The translations under genes were made by a program, and so were the position numbers. From the NCBI RefSeq assembly GCF_019654915.1, contig NZ_BPET01000035.1:1-57470 (forward strand): 57,470 nt of DNA, given 5' to 3'. Source of the DNA: Shewanella sp. MBTL60-007. Lineage in GTDB: Bacteria; Pseudomonadota; Gammaproteobacteria; Enterobacterales; Shewanellaceae. How positions within the stretch are numbered: the first letter of the stretch is position 1; every line of letters starts with the position of its first letter. This document shows, one piece after another, positions 6,965 to 14,773 of this stretch. The notes beneath the pieces are model-generated. The model was not told the DNA's origin. It searched no databases and saw nothing but the letters and a program-made list of their open reading frames with translations.

Positions 6965-7987
6965 ATGAAAAAGACGCTAATCTCGGCATCAGTGGCATCA
7001 GTTTTAACCCTAGCTTCTTTCGGCGCGCTAGCCGATGGTCCTAGCTTTTACGGCCGTTTAGATCTTGCTGTTACAAACTCTGACACGGGTGCAACCACTC
7101 AAAACAGCAAAGAAGGTACCGTTTTCGAGAACAATTTCTCTCACGTAGGTGTTAAAGGCAGCGAAAGCCTAACTAACAACATCGACGTTGTTTACCAGAT
7201 GGAATTCCAAGTAGAAAACACGACTAACTCTGGTGATACTTTTAAAGCACGTAACACTTACCTAGGTCTTAAGTCTCAAGCAGGTACTGTACTTGTTGGT
7301 CGTAATGACACTGTATTCAAGCAATCTGAAGGTGGCGTAGATTTATTCGGTAACACTAACGCCGATATCGACCGTCTAGTTGGTGGTCAAGCGCGTAAAG
7401 GCGATGGTATCTGGTACTACTCTCCAAAGATCGCAGGTCTAGTAACGCTAAACGCTACTTACCTAATGGAAGACAACTACACTAACGATGCTAACGAAAC
7501 TTCTTACGAAGATCAGTATGCACTAAGCGCGACTATCGGTGACAAGAAGCTTAAGGCGCAAAACTACTACGTAGCTGCGGCTTACAACACTATCGGTGGC
7601 ATCGATGCATACCGTGGTGTTGCTCAAGTTAAATTGGGTGACTTCAAAATCGGTGGTCTATTCCAGAACACTGAAAGCCAAACAACAGATCAAGAAGGTA
7701 ACTCTTACTTCGTAAACGTTGCTTACAACCTAAACGGCGTTAACCTAAAGGCTGAGTACGGTAAAGACGAAGCTGGTTTCGGTAAGTACTACTCAAACAT
7801 CACTGACGTAGACGGTTCTGACGTAAACGTTCAAGTTATCACCGTTGGTGCTGACTACAAGATCTCTAAATCAACTATGGTATATGGCCACTACGCTATG
7901 TACGAAGGCGACCACAAAGTGGGTACTGCTAAAGTTGACCTAGAAGACGACAACGTATTCACTGTTGGTGTACGTTACAACTTCTAA
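6965..7987 (+). CDS. Outer-membrane general porin, tandem paralogue
   Basis: A 340-residue precursor: signal peptide MKKTLISASVASVL... cleaved after FGALA, then DGPSFYGRLDLAV. It aligns with the preceding porin over its whole length (VYQMEF, ARNTYLGLKS, GTVLVGRNDTVFK, YYSPKIAGLVTLNATYLM) and ends in FTVGVRYNF. Differences cluster in stretches likely to be extracellular loops, for example the acidic NDANETSYEDQ. Codon use is strongly biased, as expected of a very highly expressed gene. The ATG lies eight bases after GGGAG. Tandem duplication is the simplest origin of the pair. Confidence 0.94.
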   Translation: MKKTLISASVASVLTLASFGALADGPSFYGRLDLAVTNSDTGATTQNSKEGTVFENNFSHVGVKGSESLTNNIDVVYQMEFQVENTTNSGDTFKARNTYLGLKSQAGTVLVGRNDTVFKQSEGGVDLFGNTNADIDRLVGGQARKGDGIWYYSPKIAGLVTLNATYLMEDNYTNDANETSYEDQYALSATIGDKKLKAQNYYVAAAYNTIGGIDAYRGVAQVKLGDFKIGGLFQNTESQTTDQEGNSYFVNVAYNLNGVNLKAEYGKDEAGFGKYYSNITDVDGSDVNVQVITVGADYKISKSTMVYGHYAMYEGDHKVGTAKVDLEDDNVFTVGVRYNF

Positions 7988-8025
7988 TCGACTGAGTCTT
8001 TAGACTCTAACGATTTAAAGCCATA

Positions 8026-8052
8026 AAAAAGCGACCCTAGGGTCGCTTTTTT
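8026..8052. terminator. Bidirectional terminator between porin and tpm
   Basis: A 16-bp perfect palindrome GCGACCCTAGGGTCGC is flanked by A6 and T6, so it can stop transcription from either side. It lies 40 bp after the second porin. Confidence 0.88.
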
Positions 8053-8071
8053 GATCTAACTAAATGATGAG

Positions 8072-8250
8072 AGAAGATTCGAGGACGCCCTTCGGGCTAC
8101 TAGGACGTTCGCAGGCTCACTGCTAGAGCGGACTTTGTCCTGATTGTCGCTTTTCCGTAAGCGAAGCGTTCGCTAGGCCGCAGGCCGTTCTGCTTTATAT
8201 CGTCTTAGCTTTAACCGTCTTTGCCTTTCCTAGCACCTAGGACCTGCTTC
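8072..8250. repeat. CTAG-dense repeat-like intergenic element
   Basis: A non-coding block between convergent genes made of short imperfect palindromes: GCCCTTCGGGC, AAGCGAAGCGTTCGCT and AGGCCGCAGGCC, plus CCTAGCACCTAGG. The tetramer CTAG, rare in enterobacterium-like genomes, occurs six times in about 170 bp. The make-up suggests a REP/BIME-like family spread between genes. I recognise this style of sequence from Shewanella intergenic regions, but other copies cannot be seen in this window. Confidence 0.45.
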
Positions 8251-8266
8251 TCCTAGAACCTTCTTT

Positions 8267-8926
8267 TCAGCTTTTTCGCGTCAACTTATAAACCGACTCG
8301 GTTAACCAAGACACCTGCTTTTTTACGAATCTAGGATTTTCACTTAGCACATCTTCACAGGCTAAACGTTCTATTTCAAAGTCATCAGCTAGGTTGGCCT
8401 GCACCCAGTCGTCGGATACAGCAAAAGGCGGACCATTAAGTTCAGCCTGAGGATAATCAAGGGTGATCAATAAGCCAACACTGTTTGCAGGGATCAAGTT
8501 AGCTAACTGATTGGCATAGGCTAAACGCATCTCCTCAGGCCAAGCGATGAGCGCTGCGCGATCGTAAAAAGCCATTGTCGCCGTCATCTCTGCTGCATCA
8601 AGACTAAAGATGTCGCCCTGATAGATGGTCACCTGTTCGGTATGGAAGCGCTGGTGCTGAGCGATAGTACTGACAGCGACCTTCAGTGAGTTCTCTTGAT
8701 AAAACTGCTGCACTGCTAACTCATTCAGCTCACAACCTAATACGTCGTGGCCTAGCTCAGCCAAAAAGCACATGTCTAACGATTTACCGCAAAGAGGAAC
8801 AAAAACCTGAGCGTTAGCATCGAGTTCAAGTTGTGGCCAGTACTTAACAAGGAGGGGGTTAACTGCACTCAAATGAAAGCCAATCTGCTGGGCATCCCAT
8901 TTTTCATGCCAAAAACTTGGCTGCAT
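8267..8926 (-). CDS. tpm: Thiopurine S-methyltransferase family protein
   Basis: A 219-residue SAM-dependent class I methyltransferase. It starts [18 protein letters not shown], the family N-terminus, and carries [27 protein letters not shown] (SAM-binding motif I region), [16 protein letters not shown] and LLITLDYPQ, all typical of bacterial TPMT. Homologues methylate thiopurines and also oxidised selenium and tellurium compounds. The frame extends six codons upstream to 8944, but the M at 8926 gives the usual family start. Convergent with the porin. Confidence 0.92.
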   Translation of the reverse strand: MQPSFWHEKWDAQQIGFHLSAVNPLLVKYWPQLELDANAQVFVPLCGKSLDMCFLAELGHDVLGCELNELAVQQFYQENSLKVAVSTIAQHQRFHTEQVTIYQGDIFSLDAAEMTATMAFYDRAALIAWPEEMRLAYANQLANLIPANSVGLLITLDYPQAELNGPPFAVSDDWVQANLADDFEIERLACEDVLSENPRFVKKQVSWLTESVYKLTRKS

Positions 8927-9022
8927 ATTCAAGATCCATATCAAAGAAAACTAAGGTATGACCGAGCACTCGAATATCTGAGTAGGAACTAACTAGATCT
9001 GACTAGAGTCGTGATGATTCAA

Positions 9023-9112
9023 GACTTGGTATACCGCTATAGCTATTACTCTATAGACAGAGTGAAACGGAAGCAAAAAGAATACGCGCTATCTAGCAAA
9101 CAATACCAAGTC
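9023..9112. repeat. 90-bp segment bounded by 10-bp inverted repeats
   Basis: GACTTGGTAT at 9023-9032 is mirrored by ATACCAAGTC at 9103-9112. The segment lies between the starts and stops of two minus-strand genes and codes for nothing. It could be a tiny non-autonomous element (MITE-like) or a long-loop hairpin. No target-site duplication is clear. Confidence 0.35.
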
Positions 9113-9125
9113 AAAACCTAGGATT

Positions 9126-9467
9126 TTACGCCTTAAGCACTTGCTGCACTCGCTTTAACCATACACAGTTTTCGCATTCACATTGACGACGTGATAGATG
9201 ATGTGGCGTTAAACTCGAATCGATAAAATCAACTGCAACAAGAAGTTGTTGTTTCAACTCTTCGGCTGACTTTCGCTCAACAGCAATCGTTTCATCGTTA
9301 TGGTTCATCCAAGTACATTCCATACCCTGATGACAATTAATGCATTCCATGTCGGTATGGTTGAAAAAACCGGCGTGGGGGCAGTAATTCAGCTCCATCG
9401 ATTGCAGAATTCGACGCCTAGGGTACTCAAGCAGTTCAATTAATTGTGATTTGTCCAATTCTGACAT
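9126..9467 (-). CDS. Cysteine-rich conserved hypothetical protein
   Basis: A 113-residue soluble protein I do not recognise by name. It has seven cysteines: CPHAGFFNHTDMECINC, GMEC, and a C-terminal CECENC. Histidines and cysteines alternate in the middle (CPH, NH, CINCHQ, NHND), suggesting a bound metal, probably zinc. The start MSELDKSQLIELLEYPRRR is helical and hydrophilic. TAGCTACCTCGG on the reverse strand gives GAGGTAGCT ahead of the ATG, a fair ribosome binding site. No operon partner is close. Function unknown. Confidence 0.75.
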   Translation of the reverse strand: MSELDKSQLIELLEYPRRRILQSMELNYCPHAGFFNHTDMECINCHQGMECTWMNHNDETIAVERKSAEELKQQLLVAVDFIDSSLTPHHLSRRQCECENCVWLKRVQQVLKA

Positions 9468-9709
9468 AGCTACCTCGGTGTTGATATCAAAGCGTTTTAT
9501 CTGGCTTATATCATTTATAGTCGCACTAACTAAAGATTACCTTTCTCTTATTCTGTTAGGTTTGATATGTATCAATATCTAATCCGAAAATATTGGTTAG
9601 GTGTGACCTAGAGTGGCTTTTTACACGCTGTACTCCTGCTTTAAATTGAATCGGCTTGGACTTTAATTCAGCTTGTTGATTTAATGGGGTAACCAAAGAG
9701 GGATCTCAA

Positions 9710-11512
9710 TTGCACACACCTGAACTTCAGCATTTTTATATCTCAGAAGAGCAGTCTATCTATCTACTGGGCGCTCAAGATGCCCGTAAACATAGAGCCT
9801 GGATCCGACTGTGTAAACAGCAACTCGGTAAGCTCGGATATCAAGAGTTAGAGCTAGTGGGTAAAGGTGCCTATGGATTTGTGTTTGCGGGCATCAACGA
9901 GCTTGGCCAAGCTCACGTGTTTAAGTTCTCCCGCCTCACCTTGCCGCAACATATTCAAGACAGGCTTGAGGAAGAAGCCTTTATGCTATCACAGGTCGTC
10001 CACCCCAATGTGCCGCCGGTGATTAAGTTTGAGCATGTGGGTAAGCAGGGGATCTTAGTGATGGCGAGGGCTCCGGGAGAAGATCTCGAGCAGCTTTGCC
10101 TTAGGGTCGGTGCGCTTCCTGTCGCCATGGTGATGAATATCGCTCGCCAGCTCGCCGCCATCTTGCAGTATTTACACAATGGTCGGCCGCTCATTCATGG
10201 TGATATCAAACCCTCTAACCTAGTTTACGACATCAAGACCCAACACCTTTCCCTTATCGACTGGGGCTCGGCTGTTTTCGCCCAGCGAGACACCGAAGGC
10301 AATCCGGTCAATGGCAATGTGATGGACCTTATGTCTAGCGATCAACAACAGACCAATGCCCGTATGGGCGATGTATATTTCATCGGTGAAGAGCAGCTCA
10401 ATGGCGCACTATCTAGCCCGAGGTTTGATGAGCAAGGCGTTGCGGCTACGCTTTACGCACTCGCCTCGGGTCAGGCGAGTCGCTTTGGTAGTAAGGTGAT
10501 CCCCCCGACCAGCATAGGTCTACCTATCGAACTGGCCAGAACCTTAGATGGCATGCTCAGCGGCGACCCCGTACGACGTAAACACGCTGGCGACTACTTT
10601 TTAAAAAGCATGGCCCACAGCCACCGCATGCATCTGCCTGAGATTAATTCCTCAGCACTGACCGCCGAGATCCCTGTATGGATCTTACCGAGAGATAAAG
10701 AGGTCGAAACCGTCAGTTACAGCTCGCGTAAGGCATTCTTAAAAGAGCACAATGGTGACGATCCCATAGCCAAAATGGACGACCTGCAGCTAGAAAAGTA
10801 TTACCGCAACTTTATGGCTGGCATGGGAGATACCGAGAAAGGCTTTATCGCCGCTGTGGGCCGCCTCAGTCAATATGCCATCGTTGGTGGACTGGCTATT
10901 CACTGGCGTGAAACCGGTGTGTTTATCGATTCAAATCTTGCCATCTATAAGCCAGAGCAGAAACAAGCTATCACCATAGCGGTGAATAACATGGTGACGC
11001 TTGCGCGAGGGATCCGCCGTATCGGCGTATTCAAAGCCTGTTTCTTCAACGCTCGCGACACCCTGCATATTGAACGTGAAGACAGCTCAAAGCCTTTTGT
11101 CACGGCTCAAGATCAACAGCTGCCGTTTGAAGTGGGGAATGTGCCGTCTCTGGAAGATAAGTCTCGACTGCACTCCTATTTTGAAGATGGCCGCGACCCA
11201 GAAGAGAACCTAGAACTGCCTAAAGAGATCATGACCGAGTTAGGATGGATAAACCAGATCCACCACACCGGCTGTATTATCTTTGAGGTGCTGCCAAACC
11301 ATATGAAGATCCACAGCTATTTGCGTCTACTCAACCCAAGAAAACAGGCCGCATTCAGGGCAAGTCTAGATAGGATCTTAGCCCATGTGGATAAGATCCA
11401 AGGAAAGGGTGTGTCAGGATTTATGAAACTGCCCTATAAGAACACCCGCAAATTTAATCATATCGAGCGCAAGGCAGACTACTTCTACCCCAGAAACCCT
11501 AAAAAGACTTAG
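9710..11512 (+). CDS. Serine/threonine protein kinase-like protein with unknown C-terminal domain
   Basis: 600 residues, probably starting at a TTG with AAGAGGGA eight bases ahead. Residues about 44-300 form a eukaryotic-like kinase: glycine loop VGKGAYGFVFAG (50-61), candidate lysine K72 in FKFSR, and acidic helix-C residues around 88-90. The catalytic loop reads HGDIKPSN (163-170), with HGD for the usual HRD, and the metal loop reads DWG (184-186) for DFG. Key Lys, Asp, Asn and Asp are thus all present, so activity is plausible. Residues about 320-600 match no domain I know. It is soluble, with no transmembrane helix or PASTA repeats, and ends tail-to-tail with fxsA, overlapping by 4 bp. 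Confidence 0.82.
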   Translation: MHTPELQHFYISEEQSIYLLGAQDARKHRAWIRLCKQQLGKLGYQELELVGKGAYGFVFAGINELGQAHVFKFSRLTLPQHIQDRLEEEAFMLSQVVHPNVPPVIKFEHVGKQGILVMARAPGEDLEQLCLRVGALPVAMVMNIARQLAAILQYLHNGRPLIHGDIKPSNLVYDIKTQHLSLIDWGSAVFAQRDTEGNPVNGNVMDLMSSDQQQTNARMGDVYFIGEEQLNGALSSPRFDEQGVAATLYALASGQASRFGSKVIPPTSIGLPIELARTLDGMLSGDPVRRKHAGDYFLKSMAHSHRMHLPEINSSALTAEIPVWILPRDKEVETVSYSSRKAFLKEHNGDDPIAKMDDLQLEKYYRNFMAGMGDTEKGFIAAVGRLSQYAIVGGLAIHWRETGVFIDSNLAIYKPEQKQAITIAVNNMVTLARGIRRIGVFKACFFNARDTLHIEREDSSKPFVTAQDQQLPFEVGNVPSLEDKSRLHSYFEDGRDPEENLELPKEIMTELGWINQIHHTGCIIFEVLPNHMKIHSYLRLLNPRKQAAFRASLDRILAHVDKIQGKGVSGFMKLPYKNTRKFNHIERKADYFYPRNPKKT

Positions 11513-12096
11513 GCTTTTGGCTCTTTATCATCATGAACAGGCTTAGAGGCGTCATTCACCTGATGGCTCTCGGGTCGTTTATCGCTCGGATCAGGCTTGC
11601 GCTCAAAATCACCATCAAAGGTGTTACCTTGATCGAAAGGAGAGCTACCATTTTGCTCGAATGGATTGCGTCCATGAGGGCCCATTCCAGGGCCAAATCC
11701 CGGACCGAAGCCAGATTGAAAACCGCCACCAGCCTGCACTTTAAGCTGCATGCGCTTATAGAAGAACTTCGCCACCGGAGTGCGAGTAAATGGAGTAAGT
11801 AACACTAGGCCGATAAAGTCGGTGACAAAGCCAGGTATTAACAGTAATAGCCCTGCAACCGCTAACATCATGCCTTCGACTATCTCTTGCCCAGGCGCCT
11901 CACCACGAGCCAGCTTCTGCTGCACCTGCATCAAGGTGCTAATCCCTTGGCTGCGTACCAAAGATACGCCGACTACAGCGGTAAAAATCACTAACGCAAC
12001 GGTCGTCCAACTGCCTAACACCTCACCAACACGGATCAGTACGGATAGCTCCATGACTGGAACTAACACAAATATTATTAACAAAATAAAAAACAC
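11509..12096 (-). CDS. fxsA: FxsA family inner-membrane protein
   Basis: 195 residues. The first 110 are the FxsA domain with about four hydrophobic segments, including VPVMELSVLIRVGEVLGSWTT, the loop SLVRSQGISTLMQVQQKLARGE and LLLIPGFVTDFIGLVLLTPFTR. E. coli FxsA was named because overexpression relieves F-plasmid exclusion of phage T7; its normal role is unclear. The remaining 80 residues are a Gly/Pro/Phe-rich then acidic tail (GFGPGFGPGMGPHG). The start is a GTG with GAGG five bases before it. In E. coli fxsA lies upstream of groESL; here it is beside cutA-dsbD. Confidence 0.9.
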   Translation of the reverse strand: MFFILLIIFVLVPVMELSVLIRVGEVLGSWTTVALVIFTAVVGVSLVRSQGISTLMQVQQKLARGEAPGQEIVEGMMLAVAGLLLLIPGFVTDFIGLVLLTPFTRTPVAKFFYKRMQLKVQAGGGFQSGFGPGFGPGMGPHGRNPFEQNGSSPFDQGNTFDGDFERKPDPSDKRPESHQVNDASKPVHDDKEPKA

Positions 12097-12413
12097 ACTG
12101 ACCTCACATTTTTTGCTGGTGATGAAAACTAAATTGGGGCGGCCCGGTCTACTTTCAAGTCGTTGCCAGTTTGAGACTGCTATTTAACAGTATAAATCCT
12201 AGTAAGTGCAGCAATTAGGTGAGTAATTGTAAGCAAAAACTACTGGCATCACTATTTTAGCCATGCCTTAATGCAAGCCTAAGTTAAAAGACGTAAAGTA
12301 TCGATTAGCTTTTTGAAAGCCGTTCGCTTTACTGATTACCATTGTACCTTGAACGGCATAATACAATCGTTGGCTTAATACAATTTTAATCTGTTGGATA
12401 ATATAGTAGCGTA
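12097..12413. other. Divergent intergenic region, fxsA/cutA
   Basis: 317 bp between the divergent starts of fxsA and cutA, with no gene. It must contain promoters for both. A nonamer TAATACAAT occurs twice, 17 bp apart (12359-12367 and 12376-12384), but I cannot assign it to a regulator. Confidence 0.4.
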
Positions 12414-12737
12414 ATGCAAAACGAATTTTTGTTAGTGATCACCACCAGCCCGAGCCAAGAGCAGGCAAAAACTCTTGCCCATGAACTGGTTAAAGCCAAG
12501 CTTGCGGCCTGTGTACAGATCTCGCAGGCCGTAACCTCTGTGTATGAGTGGCAGGGGCAAGTGTGTGAAGAGCAAGAGTTTACTCTACACATAAAGTGTC
12601 TAGCACTGCATTACGATGCCGTCGAACAGCTGCTTTCTAAACTACACCCCTATGATGTACCCGAGCTAATCGCACTCCCTGTGACCCAAGGATTGCCGGC
12701 CTATTTTGATTGGATAAAAGAAACCACACAGCCATGA
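12414..12737 (+). CDS. cutA: Divalent cation tolerance protein CutA
   Basis: 107 residues, the usual length. CutA forms a PII-like trimer linked to copper and other divalent metal tolerance. Visible landmarks are the start LLVITTSPSQEQAKTLAHELVKAKLAACVQI, YEWQGQVCEEQEF and the conserved HPYDVPELIALPV near the C-terminus. Its TGA overlaps the dsbD ATG (ATGA), so the two are translationally coupled, as the same gene order in other gammaproteobacteria suggests. Confidence 0.94.
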   Translation: MQNEFLLVITTSPSQEQAKTLAHELVKAKLAACVQISQAVTSVYEWQGQVCEEQEFTLHIKCLALHYDAVEQLLSKLHPYDVPELIALPVTQGLPAYFDWIKETTQP

Positions 12738-14566
12738 AAAGAATCATAAATCTGTTTTTAGCCTCACTACTGCTGCTGACGCCGCTGGCACATGCAGAGG
12801 GCATTTTCAGTAGTAATAAGTTTGACTTTTTGAAGGGAGAACCCGAACTGATGCCTGTCGATCAGGCGTTTGTGTTCGACTTTAAACAACAAGGCGACAA
12901 GGTCAAAATTAGCTGGGTCATCGCCGACGGTTACTATATGTACCGCGACAAACTAAAGTTTGAAGCTGCCGACGGTGCCGTGCTTGGTGAAATCGCCCTA
13001 CCACAAGGCAAGCCTCATACCGATGAGTACTTCGGTGAGCAAGAGGTTTACTACTCTTACGTCGAAATGCCTGTAGCAATTAAAGAAGCTGCTACGGGCA
13101 GTAAACTTAATGTCACCTTTATGGGCTGTGCCGAGGGTAAACTTTGCTTCCCACCAACTAAGAAAACCGCAGAACTGACTGAAGTCGCCGCCAACGATGG
13201 CCTGTTAGCCGATGCAGATAAAGCATTAGGAACGACCAACGAGGTCGCAAAACCTGCCGAAACCGCTAGCGCGCCTATTACTCAACAAGATACGCTAAGC
13301 GCGATGCTCTCGGGTGACAGCCTAATCTGGACCTTAGTCATCTTCTTTGGTTTAGGTGTTGGCCTTGCGCTAACCCCTTGCGTGTTCCCTATGTACCCAA
13401 TTCTATCTGGGATCATCGTCGGTCAAGGCAAGAAACTCTCTACCGCAAAAGCCTTCAGCCTATCTATGGTCTATGTTCAAGGTATGGCGATCACCTACTC
13501 ACTCGTGGGTCTTATCGTTGCCTCGGCAGGCATGAAGTATCAAGCAGCTTTGCAACACCCAGCTGTTCTTATTGTACTAGCGATACTCTTCTTCGTGTTG
13601 AGCTTGTCGATGTTTGGCTTGTACGATCTTAAACTGCCTTCAAAGTGGCAGGAGAAGATGAACTCACTGTCGAACAACCAGAAAGGCGGCAATGTTATTG
13701 GCGTGTTTGTGATGGGGATTATCTCTGGCCTTGTCGCCTCGCCTTGTACCACGGCTCCGCTATCTGGCGCACTGATCTATGTAGCACAAACTGGCGACCT
13801 ATTGCAGGGCTTCCTAGCACTTTACGTTCTGAGCATGGGGATGGGTCTACCACTACTGATTATCGGAACTTCTGGCGGTAAGATCTTACCAAGAGCTGGT
13901 AGCTGGATGGATGTCATCAAGACTATCTTCGGTTTCCTACTCATCGCTGTATCGATTGTGATGTTAGGCCGTATCTGGCCAGGATTTATCTCAGACTTAC
14001 TCTGGTCAATCTGGGGTATCGCTTTGGTAGGGTACTTAATGCACCAGAATAAGCTTACTGAGTTTAACTGGAAGCAAACCACCCGCTCGGTATTACTGAT
14101 GCTAGCGCTACTAGGAAGCTTCTCCTACGGCATGCAAGCGGTAATGGCTAAGCTTGGCTTTAGTAACCATGCGGTGGTTAATGCTTCGAGTGAGGCTCAA
14201 AGCCATGGTTTCAAACGCATCAAGTCATTAGAAGACCTAAATACCGAGATTGCAGCAGCAACCGCTGAAGGCAAAACTGTTATGGTCGATTTCTATGCTG
14301 ACTGGTGCGTTGCCTGTAAAGAATTCGAGGCTATCACCTTTAAAGATGCACAGGTGCTAGAGCGCATGGACAAGATGGTACTGCTTCAAGCCGATGTGAC
14401 AAAGAACGATGCGATTGATATCGAACTGCTTGAACACTACAACATTCTCGGCCTGCCAACGCTACTGATGTTTGATGAAAATGGTGCCGTCCGAGACGAG
14501 CTACGTGTCACAGGTTTTATGCGACCAAAGGCCTTTGCCGAGCATCTAGACCACTTAGTTAAATAA
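12734..14566 (+). CDS. dsbD: Thiol:disulfide interchange protein DsbD
   Basis: 610-residue precursor that carries electrons from cytoplasmic thioredoxin across the inner membrane to periplasmic DsbC and cytochrome c maturation. Signal peptide to about residue 21 (cleaved near AHA-EG), then the alpha domain with C132 and C138 (GCAEGKLCFPP). Eight transmembrane helices carry C216 in TPCVFPMYP and C338 in SPCTTAPL. A thioredoxin-like gamma domain has C525-V-A-C528. All six redox cysteines are present. The start is the ATG at 12734 overlapping cutA; the frame upstream of it belongs to cutA in another frame. The multiheme cytochrome cluster at 47 kb would be a consumer. Confidence 0.96.
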   Translation: MKRIINLFLASLLLLTPLAHAEGIFSSNKFDFLKGEPELMPVDQAFVFDFKQQGDKVKISWVIADGYYMYRDKLKFEAADGAVLGEIALPQGKPHTDEYFGEQEVYYSYVEMPVAIKEAATGSKLNVTFMGCAEGKLCFPPTKKTAELTEVAANDGLLADADKALGTTNEVAKPAETASAPITQQDTLSAMLSGDSLIWTLVIFFGLGVGLALTPCVFPMYPILSGIIVGQGKKLSTAKAFSLSMVYVQGMAITYSLVGLIVASAGMKYQAALQHPAVLIVLAILFFVLSLSMFGLYDLKLPSKWQEKMNSLSNNQKGGNVIGVFVMGIISGLVASPCTTAPLSGALIYVAQTGDLLQGFLALYVLSMGMGLPLLIIGTSGGKILPRAGSWMDVIKTIFGFLLIAVSIVMLGRIWPGFISDLLWSIWGIALVGYLMHQNKLTEFNWKQTTRSVLLMLALLGSFSYGMQAVMAKLGFSNHAVVNASSEAQSHGFKRIKSLEDLNTEIAAATAEGKTVMVDFYADWCVACKEFEAITFKDAQVLERMDKMVLLQADVTKNDAIDIELLEHYNILGLPTLLMFDENGAVRDELRVTGFMRPKAFAEHLDHLVK

Positions 14567-14600
14567 CGAATTCGTTAATTAAGTCTAAAAAGCTTATAGT

Positions 14601-14634
14601 CAAGCCCCAGTTTTAATAAACTGGGGCTTTTCTC
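14601..14634 (+). terminator. Terminator of cutA-dsbD
   Basis: An 11-bp stem AGCCCCAGTTT / AAACTGGGGCT with loop TAAT, then TTTTCTCT, 37 bp after the dsbD stop codon. Confidence 0.9.
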
Positions 14635-14773
14635 TACCGTAAACCTGCTAACAACAGGTTTCACAAACATCAAATTTCTTCACATTTTTCAGCTCAACTT
14701 CATAAATTTCTTATACAATGGTGCATCATTATACCCAAAGGCTTGGGTGTAGATTTTTATAAAAAGGAGCACC

